A DNA stretch of 64,000 bases from Pseudodesulfovibrio sp. S3 (GTDB lineage Bacteria; Desulfobacterota; Desulfovibrionia; Desulfovibrionales; Desulfovibrionaceae). Made by a program: the position numbers and the translations under genes. Under the pieces are notes generated by a model. The model made no database searches, had not been told where the DNA came from, and was given only the letters and a program-made list of their open reading frames with translations. Positions 34,830 to 41,502 of the stretch are shown here, piece by piece. Each line of letters opens with the position of its first letter. The first letter of the stretch is position 1. The stretch is taken from assembly GCF_004025585.1 (NCBI RefSeq), contig NZ_QTZO01000004.1, forward strand, positions 186,001 to 250,000, given 5' to 3'.

Positions 34830-35486
34830 TTATGCGGTCGTAATGATCTTTCCGTTTTCAAGAAAGAGGGTGTGGTCAGCGACTGCATCAAGCCATGCCA
34901 TATCATGACTGGCGATGACAAGGCTCGCACCGTATTCTTCGCGGGCGGACAGTGCGGCTTGTTGGATCAGGGCCGCGCTTTTTTTGTCCAGGCTGGCGGT
35001 GGGTTCATCCATGAGCAACAACTTGGGCTTGAGGGCCAGACGCGCTGCCAGGGCCACCCTTTGGACCTCTCCCCCCGAAAGCTCGAACCATTGCCGTTTG
35101 CAGAACGTTTCGGGGTCAAGTCCGACAATTTCAAGGGCGCGGGACACCTTGGCGGGGATGTCGTTCTTGTTGCGGATCTTCAGACCGTAGGCAACGTTGG
35201 CGTAAACCGAGCGTTTGAGCAGATACGGTTCTTGCACGAGCAGGGTCACCTGGCGGTTGACGGTACTCGATCTGGCCGCAGCCGGAAGACCCAGAAAACG
35301 GATAGTTCCCTGTGCCGGGGATTCCAGGAAAGCGAGCAGTCTGAGCAGGGTGGACTTGCCTGAACCATTGGGACCGGCCAGGCCGATGATGCTGCCCTGG
35401 GCTATGTCCAGGTGGTCCACTGCAAGTACGGTGCGGTCCGAATAGCGCTGGCGAATGTCGGTGAGCGTTATCAAGGGGATCGTCAT
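34830..35486 (-). CDS. tupC: Tungstate ABC transporter ATP-binding protein
   Basis: ATPase subunit of the TupABC tungstate importer. The start at 35486 gives 218 residues: Walker A GPNGSGKSTLLRLLAF, Q-loop region VTLLVQEPYLLKRSVYANVAYG, signature LSGGEVQRVALAARLAL, Walker B PKLLLMDEPTASLD, and the switch His in VIASHDMAWLD. The start overlaps the tupB stop by 4 bases (ATGA), so the pair is coupled; an upstream in-frame extension would run inside tupB. The mobB-like gene follows after about 20 bases. Tungstate rather than molybdate is inferred from TupA and the neighbouring oxidoreductase. Confidence 0.88.
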   Translation of the reverse strand: MTIPLITLTDIRQRYSDRTVLAVDHLDIAQGSIIGLAGPNGSGKSTLLRLLAFLESPAQGTIRFLGLPAAARSSTVNRQVTLLVQEPYLLKRSVYANVAYGLKIRNKNDIPAKVSRALEIVGLDPETFCKRQWFELSGGEVQRVALAARLALKPKLLLMDEPTASLDKKSAALIQQAALSAREEYGASLVIASHDMAWLDAVADHTLFLENGKIITTA

Positions 35487-36178
35487 TGGACGGCCCTTTT
35501 CTTTAAACCGGCTGCGCCGATGTTGACCAGAAGTGCCACTGTAAGGAGGACCATGCCCAAAGCGATGCCCACGGCGAATTCGCCTTTGCCTGTTTCCAGG
35601 GCAATGGCCGTGGTTATGGTGCGGGTGTGCCATTTGATGTTGCCGCCCACCATCATGGAGATGCCCACTTCGGACACGATGCGGCCGTATGCGGACATGG
35701 CTGCAAGCATGATGGAGTATCGTGCTTCCAGAACCGTGGCCCACATCATTTGGCGTGGTGTGGCCCCGAGGGTGATCAGGGTCATGGGCAGGCGTCGGTC
35801 AAGGGCTTCTACCGCCGTGGCGGTCATGGCAATGATTATGGGCAGGCCGAGCAGGGTTTGGCCCAAGGCAACGCCCGGGATGGAAAACAGCAGGCCCGAG
35901 CCGCCAAGGGGGCCGTTGCGTGTGAGAAATGCGTATACGAGCAGGCCGATGACGACCGTGGGAAAGGAAAGCAGGGTGTCCACTATGGTGCGGACGACTT
36001 TTTTGCCGGGAAAAGACTTGTATCCAAGAAGAAACCCCAAGGGAACGCCCAGAGACATGCCGCATGTCATGGACAGCGTTGAGGCATACACGGTTGCCCA
36101 TATGGCGGAATATGCCTCGGCATTCCCTGTGAAGAGAAGAACGAATCCTTGCAGGAATCCTTGAAGTAAATAGTCCAT
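35483..36178 (-). CDS. tupB: Tungstate ABC transporter permease
   Basis: Inner membrane permease of the TupABC importer, 231 residues with about five to six membrane helices. The conserved EAA-type loop is seen around AVEALDRRLPMTLITLGATPRQMMW, the contact site for the ATPase. Homologous to the CysTWA/ModB-like permease family. It overlaps tupC by 4 bases and is separated from tupA by an 11-bp hairpin (36196-36224), a common device to lower permease and ATPase output relative to the binding protein. Confidence 0.88.
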   Translation of the reverse strand: MDYLLQGFLQGFVLLFTGNAEAYSAIWATVYASTLSMTCGMSLGVPLGFLLGYKSFPGKKVVRTIVDTLLSFPTVVIGLLVYAFLTRNGPLGGSGLLFSIPGVALGQTLLGLPIIIAMTATAVEALDRRLPMTLITLGATPRQMMWATVLEARYSIMLAAMSAYGRIVSEVGISMMVGGNIKWHTRTITTAIALETGKGEFAVGIALGMVLLTVALLVNIGAAGLKKRAVQ

Positions 36179-36195
36179 TTTTTTTGCTTTATTGC

Positions 36196-36224
36196 GGGGG
36201 AGGAGGGGGAAATCCTCCTCCCCC
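36196..36224 (-). promoter_or_regulatory. Stem-loop between tupA and tupB
   Basis: A perfect 11-base inverted repeat (GGGGGAGGAGG and CCTCCTCCCCC on the plus strand) with a 7-base loop lies 20 bases after the tupA stop and 18 bases before tupB. No T-tract follows on the minus strand, so an mRNA stabiliser or processing site is more likely than a full terminator. Confidence 0.6.
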
Positions 36225-36244
36225 GGAAGGTCGATTAAGAGAGG

Positions 36245-37069
36245 TTATTTTGCGTTGGGAATGAAGAGGGGCTTGCCCAAAAGCTTGAAGTCGCCTATGG
36301 CCTTCTGCGTTTCGGCCGAAGCCATCCACTCGATGAACTGGGTGGCCAGGTCGTATTGGGCGTCCTTGCACAGCTTGGTGTTCACGGCCAGTCCGCTGTA
36401 CTGGTTGAACAGGGTCTTGTCGCCCTCCACGAGGACTACCAGCGGCGGGTTGCCGCCATTGGTGTCGGCATACTTGATGAAAGTGCCGCGGTCGGTCATG
36501 GTGTAGCCGTTCTTTTCATTGGCGATATTGATGGTCGGGAGCATGCCCTGACCGGTCTGGACATACCAGGCGGCCTTTTCGGGAATTTCCATGCCAGCGG
36601 CCTTCCACAGGGAAAGCTCTTTCTTGTGGGTGCCGGAGTTGTCGCCACGGCTGGCGAAAACGGCCTGTTTCTCAGCGATGGTCTTCAGGGCGTCGGCAAC
36701 GCTCATTCCTTTGACCCCGGCGGGGTCGGCAGCCGGGCCGATTATGACGAAGTCGTTGTACATCAATTCCTTGCGATCCACGAGTACGCCTTTGTCGACA
36801 TAGGTTTTTTCGGATGCGGGGGCATGCACCAGCACAACGTCAACATCGCAATTCTCGGCCATGGCCAGGGCTTTTCCGGTACCCACGGCAACGAATTTGA
36901 TCTCAATACCTGTGTCCTTCAAGAATTTCGGAACGATCAGTTCGTCCAGAAGACCGGTGTTGGCGGTGCTGGTGGTGGTAGCCATCATCAGGGTTTTGCC
37001 TGCAAATGCGGGCAGGGCCATGGTAATGGTAACAACAAGTGCAAGTGCGGTAATAAGCAAACGTTTCAT
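36245..37069 (-). CDS. tupA: Tungstate ABC transporter substrate-binding protein
   Basis: Periplasmic oxyanion-binding protein. Signal peptide MKRLLITALALVVTITMALPAFAG, cleaved near residue 23, then LMMATTTSTANTGLLDELIVP: the TTTST motif is the hallmark of the TupA oxyanion site, as opposed to ModA. The start at 37069 has GGAGGGAAATA upstream. The mature protein is about 250 residues. Next to a tungsten aldehyde oxidoreductase gene, this supports tungstate as the ligand. In known sulfate reducers TupA is the high-affinity tungstate binder. Confidence 0.93.
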   Translation of the reverse strand: MKRLLITALALVVTITMALPAFAGKTLMMATTTSTANTGLLDELIVPKFLKDTGIEIKFVAVGTGKALAMAENCDVDVVLVHAPASEKTYVDKGVLVDRKELMYNDFVIIGPAADPAGVKGMSVADALKTIAEKQAVFASRGDNSGTHKKELSLWKAAGMEIPEKAAWYVQTGQGMLPTINIANEKNGYTMTDRGTFIKYADTNGGNPPLVVLVEGDKTLFNQYSGLAVNTKLCKDAQYDLATQFIEWMASAETQKAIGDFKLLGKPLFIPNAK

Positions 37070-37121
37070 TATTTCCCTCCAAGGAAAACAGTTATATCCA
37101 GATCCCTCAATCTGAACCATT

Positions 37122-37511
37122 TTATTGCATGTCGTCGCGGTAAAACTCACCTGATTTCTTGACCTCGACATTCAATAACTCGGATGCGCGTTTCGTGGCA
37201 TAGTCTTCAACATCAAGGTAAAAATGCAGGAATTGCTCCATGAGTTCCCTGCCAAATGGCGACAGATTGAATCTTTGACCTTTCCCCTTGGTCTTTTCGA
37301 CCAGAGGCTGGCCGATACGTTCTTCAGCGTTTTTAAGTTTCCCCCATGCTCGGCGGTACGACATACCGAGTGCTTCTGCTGCCTTGCGCAGAGAACCGAG
37401 GTTGTCAACGTGTTGAAGCAGCAGTGTGCTGCCTATACCGATATAGGTTTTGTCTTCCTGTTCGAGCCAAACGCGTAGCCTGAGAATGGTTTCCGGTTCA
37501 TGCTTCATCAA
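37122..37511 (-). CDS. ModE-like winged-helix regulator without metal-binding (TOBE) domain
   Basis: A 129-residue protein with the ModE N-terminal winged helix: LLQHVDNLGSLRKAAEALGMSYRRAWGKLKNAEERIGQPLVEK, then a wing (GKGQRFNLSPFG) and a C-terminal helix that would form the dimer. Full-length ModE (about 260) has a C-terminal di-MOP/TOBE domain that binds molybdate; here it is absent, so the metal signal may act through another protein or TupA. It is upstream of tupA in the same direction with a 52-base gap, and a perfect palindrome lies about 77-98 bases before its start. Probable regulator of the tungsten region. Confidence 0.8.
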   Translation of the reverse strand: MMKHEPETILRLRVWLEQEDKTYIGIGSTLLLQHVDNLGSLRKAAEALGMSYRRAWGKLKNAEERIGQPLVEKTKGKGQRFNLSPFGRELMEQFLHFYLDVEDYATKRASELLNVEVKKSGEFYRDDMQ

Positions 37512-37587
37512 AAAACTCCTGATGTCCTTGTGGAATAAAGTGTCTCTGTAAGACTTCTGTAAATTAGATTATATATGGAATCAATAA

Positions 37588-37609
37588 ATTATGCAAAAGT
37601 TAGCATAAT
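37588..37609. promoter_or_regulatory. Perfect palindrome ATTATGC-N8-GCATAAT
   Basis: Seven-base perfect arms with an 8-base spacer, 77-98 bases upstream of the ModE-like start (37511) and about 20 bases past the stop codon of the ThiF-like gene at 37631. The same arrangement with one mismatch occurs at 40635-40656. Candidate operator. Confidence 0.6.
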
Positions 37610-37630
37610 GCCCCAGGTGACAGTACTTGT

Positions 37631-38467
37631 TTACAGTGTAATGGTTTCGAAGGTTTGCGAGCATAAATCCACTACGAGCATCTTCCCGGCCAGTGTCGAG
37701 GTGTGGGAGAGGATGTTGACAGTTTCGGATGCCATCAGGGACGCTATAAACGTTACTGCCGGGGCAGGGCAGCCGAGTTCTTCTTCAGCGGCATTATTTG
37801 TGCCCATGATGTCGGCGGGGCCGATCTGGCCGGGCATGACCACGCCTACATAGCCAGTCCAGCCTGCCAGGGCGCCGGTTACCAGGGGAATACCCGCCTG
37901 TGAGGCGGCCTGTTGCAGGTGGCGGCGCATGGTGAGACCGCCAAGAGCGTCCACGGCTAGATCACAACCTTCAAGGAACAATGGCAGGGATTCGGGCGTC
38001 AGAAATTCATTGACCGTTTCAAGGCATGTCGATGGGTTGATCTCCGCAGCCATGAGTTCGGCTGCACGGACCTTTGGTTGTCCCATATTGGAGATTCTAG
38101 ACAAGGCCTGACGGTTGAGATTGCTTGCTTCGAAGACATCGCCGTCGGCGGCGCGTATGCGGCCCACACCGAGTCGGAGAAAATGTTCCAGCAGGGTACC
38201 GCCCAGTCCGCCGATGCCAACCTGGGCCACGCGGGATTCGAGCAGTCGGATCTGGGCTGCCGGAGTGATGGATTGCATGTTGCGCAGATAGCGGTCCGGG
38301 AAAATGCCGAGTTGCAGGGCGAGCGCTTCTATTTCACAGCCCGGCATGTCATGTGCGCGAACAAGTTCATTGATTTTGTTCAGGGCAAGGATATTCCCCT
38401 GTACGCCCCAGGGAAGCGATGTTTGGCGTGCATGACCGCGAATGTCGTCATGAAGGGACGGTTTCAA
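37631..38467 (-). CDS. ThiF/MoeB family adenylyltransferase
   Basis: E1-like enzyme that adenylates the C-terminal glycine of a sulfur-carrier protein. The 278-residue protein has the ATP-binding motif AQVGIGGLGGTLLEHFLRLGVG (residues about 81-102) and the following D-G-D-V-F-E-x-S-N-L-N-R-Q region with the catalytic Asp and Arg. MoeB zinc-binding CXXC pairs are missing, and the first 75 residues are an additional helical region. It lies 3 bases downstream of the MoaD-like gene, which is its probable partner, and both are downstream of the aldehyde oxidoreductase, so a role in assembling the tungsten pterin is likely. Confidence 0.85.
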   Translation of the reverse strand: MKPSLHDDIRGHARQTSLPWGVQGNILALNKINELVRAHDMPGCEIEALALQLGIFPDRYLRNMQSITPAAQIRLLESRVAQVGIGGLGGTLLEHFLRLGVGRIRAADGDVFEASNLNRQALSRISNMGQPKVRAAELMAAEINPSTCLETVNEFLTPESLPLFLEGCDLAVDALGGLTMRRHLQQAASQAGIPLVTGALAGWTGYVGVVMPGQIGPADIMGTNNAAEEELGCPAPAVTFIASLMASETVNILSHTSTLAGKMLVVDLCSQTFETITL

Positions 38468-38470
38468 GAC

Positions 38471-38698
38471 CTAACCCCCGCCCACGGGAGGGAACAGTCC
38501 CACCCGATCTCCGTCCTTGATTTCGCTATCCAGTTGGGAGCGCAGGGAATTTATAAACATGAGGGTGACTTCCTTTTCCGGTATGGCGAGCTTTTTCACA
38601 AGCGACCGGACAGTCTCGCCGGACTCGATTGGATAATCGTCACTGTTTTCAGGAAGGAACTTGGCCAAGGTCGCAAAACATTTAATTTCTATTCCCAT
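38471..38698 (-). CDS. MoaD/ThiS family sulfur-carrier protein
   Basis: A 75-residue beta-grasp protein that ends in VGGG, the C-terminal Gly-Gly that is adenylated and thiocarboxylated. MGIEIKCFATLAKFLP is the family N-terminus and DGDRVGLFPPVGGG the ending. It lies between the oxidoreductase and its ThiF-like partner. Sulfur from this carrier goes into the dithiolene of molybdopterin or tungstopterin. A terminator-like hairpin (38738-38771) separates it from the oxidoreductase, so expression may come by readthrough or from an internal promoter. Confidence 0.88.
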   Translation of the reverse strand: MGIEIKCFATLAKFLPENSDDYPIESGETVRSLVKKLAIPEKEVTLMFINSLRSQLDSEIKDGDRVGLFPPVGGG

Positions 38699-38737
38699 GG
38701 GATGGAATTTAGACGCTTAGGCTTGTGGGGTCAACGG

Positions 38738-38771
38738 TAAAAGAAAGGGCCGGGGGAAAAACCCGGCCCTT
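38738..38771 (-). terminator. Terminator after the aldehyde oxidoreductase gene
   Basis: AAGGGCCGGG (38745-38754) pairs with CCCGGCCCTT (38762-38771); read on the minus strand it is followed by CTTTCTTTTA. It lies between the oxidoreductase stop and the MoaD-like start. Confidence 0.75.
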
Positions 38772-38794
38772 GTGGATATCGAATGGATTCGGCT

Positions 38795-40522
38795 TTAGAC
38801 CTTGGCGCCCTGAAGCTCGTCTTCGTCGTAGTCCCAGACCACGTTGTGAGGCGGCAGGGGGTCGGTTTCGAAGAAGCGGGGCAGTTTGTCATCCATCTTG
38901 GTGAAGCCCGCGCGCTTGTTGAACTCCTGTTCGTCTTTCATGGTTCCGGCACCGAGGGCGATGAGGTCGTCAACGGTGAAGGTATTGCCGGTCCAGGACT
39001 GAACCAGGTCAGCCATGGTCTGGACGCCGTTTTCGGAATCCAGGACCGCAAAGGCCACGAACAGGCAGAACCCCATGGAGTCGATGGCGGCGGTTGCGAC
39101 CTGCAAGTTCTTGGACAGTTCGATGTTGCCTTCCTTCTTGTGCCCGTCGATGGAACCACCGACACCCAGGATGTTGGCGGTGACACCGTAACCTGCAGTG
39201 TGGTCGGCACCCATGGCCGTTGTGGCATAGGTCACGCCGACGCCCTTGACCGCACGCGGATCATACGCGGGCATGGACTGGCCCTTGACCGTGGGCAGGC
39301 GTTCCACGCCGAAGGCACCGCCTGCGAAGTCCACGCCGTTACCCATGATCATGCCCATGGGATCTTTGGTGCCGACTTTCTTGAGCAGCTCAATGGCGGC
39401 CTTGCCGTCACCCCAGGGGATGATGCCGCCGTCCATGGCAATGGCCACGGTATTGCCCATTTCGATGGAGTCCATGCCTTTTTCGTCGCACAGACGGTCC
39501 AGGGTGGCGATGTCGTCCATGTCTTTGATCATGGAGTTGGCACCGAAGGCCCAGACTGTTTCGTACTCGAATCCGGAGGTAAGGTAATTGCCGTCGGCAT
39601 CATTGTACTGCTGGGAGCACTGGATGATGCAACCGGCATGGCAGCCCTCAGTGGTCTTGCCGCCGCGAGCATTGATGATCTCGGCAATTTTTTCGCCGGA
39701 GATTTCCGCCGCATGGTCGATCTGGCCAAAGCGGAAGTTCTTGGCGGGCATCGCACCGGCTTCGTTGACGACGTTGACCAGTACGGAAGTGCCGAAACCG
39801 GGCAGACCTGCGGAAGTGACCGGGTGGCCTTTGAGGATGTCGACCCAGGTCGAACGGGCTTCCTTGAAAGCGGCTTCGTCAACTGCGGAAACCTTGTTGG
39901 AGAATTCAGGGTCAAGGACTATGGCCTTGATTTTTTTGGAACCCATGACGGCACCGGTGCCGCCGCGGCCAGCAGAACGGGCGGGGCGCTTGTAGGGATC
40001 GGTGAACTGGATGGTGGCTGTCTTGCGGACGGTTTCACCTGCTGGGCCGATCATGCCGGCACACAGCTTGTTGCCGTATTGAGCCAGCAGTTTGTCGTGA
40101 GCCGGATAGGTGTCCAGGCCTGCGATGTCGGAGGCGTCACGGAATTCGACTTTGCCGTCTGTGATGAACAGGGTGGAAAAAGGAGCCTGCTCGGCGGGTT
40201 TGTCTTCCAGGATGATGGCCAGCAGTCCCATCTTGGGCATTTTGTGAGCGAACAGGCCGCCGGAGTTGGACTCCTTGATGCCGCCGGTCAGTGGAGATTT
40301 GGTGCCCACGGAGAGGCGGCCGGAGTTGGCTGCGGTGGAACCGCCCATCAGTCCGGTCGCAAAGACCAGTTTGTTTTCAGCGGATAGCGGGTGGCAATCT
40401 GCCGGCACTTCCTTGTTGATGATGCGGGAAGTGAGTGCACGGCCGCCAAGGTTGACATAGGGACCGGCGTTTTCAAAAGAGTACTCTTTTGTTCTGCAAT
40501 TGATTCTAAGAATGCTTGGCAT
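38795..40522 (-). CDS. aor: Tungsten-containing aldehyde:ferredoxin oxidoreductase
   Basis: Oxidises aldehydes to acids with electrons passed to ferredoxin, using a bis-tungstopterin and one 4Fe-4S cluster. 575 residues, close to the family. The N-terminal AOR domain (MPSILRINCRTKEYSFENAG, with LGGRALTSRIINKEVPADCHPLS) precedes the C-terminal AOR domain; cluster cysteines are in EGCHAGCIIQCSQQY (C-x3-C-x3-C) and in GFCLFVAFAVLDSENG. The pterin-binding PYKRPARSAGRGGTGAVMG region lies near residues 175-195. GAGGG precedes the ATG. Tungsten rather than molybdenum is inferred from family and the tup genes. Divergent from the gene at 40702. Confidence 0.93.
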   Translation of the reverse strand: MPSILRINCRTKEYSFENAGPYVNLGGRALTSRIINKEVPADCHPLSAENKLVFATGLMGGSTAANSGRLSVGTKSPLTGGIKESNSGGLFAHKMPKMGLLAIILEDKPAEQAPFSTLFITDGKVEFRDASDIAGLDTYPAHDKLLAQYGNKLCAGMIGPAGETVRKTATIQFTDPYKRPARSAGRGGTGAVMGSKKIKAIVLDPEFSNKVSAVDEAAFKEARSTWVDILKGHPVTSAGLPGFGTSVLVNVVNEAGAMPAKNFRFGQIDHAAEISGEKIAEIINARGGKTTEGCHAGCIIQCSQQYNDADGNYLTSGFEYETVWAFGANSMIKDMDDIATLDRLCDEKGMDSIEMGNTVAIAMDGGIIPWGDGKAAIELLKKVGTKDPMGMIMGNGVDFAGGAFGVERLPTVKGQSMPAYDPRAVKGVGVTYATTAMGADHTAGYGVTANILGVGGSIDGHKKEGNIELSKNLQVATAAIDSMGFCLFVAFAVLDSENGVQTMADLVQSWTGNTFTVDDLIALGAGTMKDEQEFNKRAGFTKMDDKLPRFFETDPLPPHNVVWDYDEDELQGAKV

Positions 40523-40584
40523 TGGTTTCCCTCTGCTTTTTAAAAATTAGCGTTTCGCTTGACGCATAGCACCTAAACTGTCTA

Positions 40585-40600
40585 GGTAGAAATTACTACC
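40585..40600. repeat. Inverted repeat GGTAG-N6-CTACC
   Basis: Five-base arms with six A/T-rich spacer bases, in the divergent region about 63-78 bases upstream of the oxidoreductase start. Possible operator. Confidence 0.35.
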
Positions 40601-40634
40601 CCGCATAACAATAAAATGTCAAAAAAAACAATGC

Positions 40635-40656
40635 ATTGTGCTCATGGTGGCATAAT
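40635..40656. promoter_or_regulatory. Near-perfect palindrome ATTGTGC-N8-GCATAAT
   Basis: Same arms, orientation and 8-base spacer as the site at 37588-37609, with one mismatch in the left arm. It lies between the divergent aor and 40702 genes, about 46 bases before the latter and 113 before aor. A 10-bp palindrome CAATGCATTG (40629-40638) overlaps its left side and a further half-site GCATAAC lies at 40603. Confidence 0.55.
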
Positions 40657-40701
40657 ATTCCAAAGTTGTACAATACTGCATGTCTGATATGGTGAATAAT
40701 A

Positions 40702-41280
40702 ATGAATAATAATGTTGAAAGGTTGAGAATCGCAATGGTTGAGGATGCGGTGGCGGGCTGGAACTATCTCTTACAAAAGGGGTTTGCGCTCGAAGCTGTC
40801 TCGGGTATGTCCATGCGACTTTTTTTGCGGGAGATTCTCGGTTTCGATGACAACTATATCGACACTACGGTCAGGACGATATTCTTGAATAACAGTCCGG
40901 TGGATGATCTTGAGACTGCCAAGATCAACGATGGCGATCGTATTGCTTTGGGCAGTGCCATGCCCGGCTTGGTTGGTATCGTCATGGGGCGAAACAACCC
41001 GTACAAGAGTTTTCGGAGCGATATTTCAGTGCGGGAGGGGTCATTTTCTATCAATGAAGTGCCCGCTATTGTCTCGGTGAAGATTTTCAGTACACTGGCA
41101 GTCGAGTCTGGCCGGGACTTGCTCCGGCGCGGTATCTTGGTTGATGCGAACATGCTGGCGTCATTCCTTATCGACAAGAAAGCCCAGATTGTGGAAGCGG
41201 ACGAAGTTGATGCGGACACCATTTTGGCGAAGCTTGAAGCCATGAGCGGGAACATCCCCATCAGTGTCGAGTTTGTTTGA
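40702..41280 (+). CDS. Uncharacterised protein with a MoaD-like segment, divergent from aor
   Basis: A 192-residue protein that I cannot name. Residues about 60-95, FLNNSPVDDLETAKINDGDRIALGSAMPGLVG in outline, resemble the end of a ubiquitin-like MoaD/ThiS domain (N-x3-V-D-D-L...-DGD-x-IAL...PGLVG), with GLVG in place of the terminal GG but followed by another 97 residues. The C-terminal half (VKIFSTLAVESGRDLLRRGILVD) is an alpha/beta region. No membrane segment. It is divergent from aor with about 180 bases between and shares the palindromic site at 40635, so a link to tungsten enzymes is inferred. A terminator follows. Confidence 0.65.
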   Translation: MNNNVERLRIAMVEDAVAGWNYLLQKGFALEAVSGMSMRLFLREILGFDDNYIDTTVRTIFLNNSPVDDLETAKINDGDRIALGSAMPGLVGIVMGRNNPYKSFRSDISVREGSFSINEVPAIVSVKIFSTLAVESGRDLLRRGILVDANMLASFLIDKKAQIVEADEVDADTILAKLEAMSGNIPISVEFV

Positions 41281-41301
41281 TCCTGCTGGAGTTAGGGTAC
41301 G

Positions 41302-41340
41302 AAAAAACGGACACTTGCAATGCAAGCGTCCGTTTTGTTT
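41302..41340. terminator. Bidirectional terminator
   Basis: ACGGACACTTGCA (41307-41319) and TGCAAGCGTCCGT (41321-41333) pair along 13 bases with one wobble. T-rich tails are present on both strands (TTTTGTTTT on plus, TTTTTTC on minus), so it can end the plus-strand gene at 40702 and the minus-strand tRNA-Val/rnf transcript. Confidence 0.88.
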
Positions 41341-41348
41341 TATCAAAG

Positions 41349-41425
41349 TGGTGGGCGATACGGGATTTGAACCTGTGACTTCCACCGTGTGAGGATGGCA
41401 CTCTGACCAGCTGAGTTAATCGCCC
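41349..41425 (-). tRNA. tRNA-Val (anticodon CAC)
   Basis: Minus-strand cloverleaf with acceptor GGGCGAT/ATCGCCC, discriminator A and encoded CCA, anticodon loop CTCACAC (anticodon CAC), reading GUG. The T stem ACAGG/CCCGT has one A-C mismatch in the middle. It lies downstream of rnfB in the same direction. Confidence 0.95.
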
Positions 41426-41502
41426 ACTTTGATTTTTACCCAAGGCCTTCGCCTCAAGGGAAAAAATGTATATCCACAAGAATGGCTGTTTGCAACTCTT
41501 TT

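Noticed and set aside
34830-35744. Longer tupC with 86 extra N-terminal residues
   Set aside because: The extension is His/Arg-rich shadow sequence inside tupB; the true start at 35486 overlaps the tupB stop by 4 bases.
38783-40387. 534-codon plus-strand frame opposite aor
   Set aside because: It is the complement of aor, with a Gly/Asp/Val-rich composition typical of antisense shadows, and no start site.
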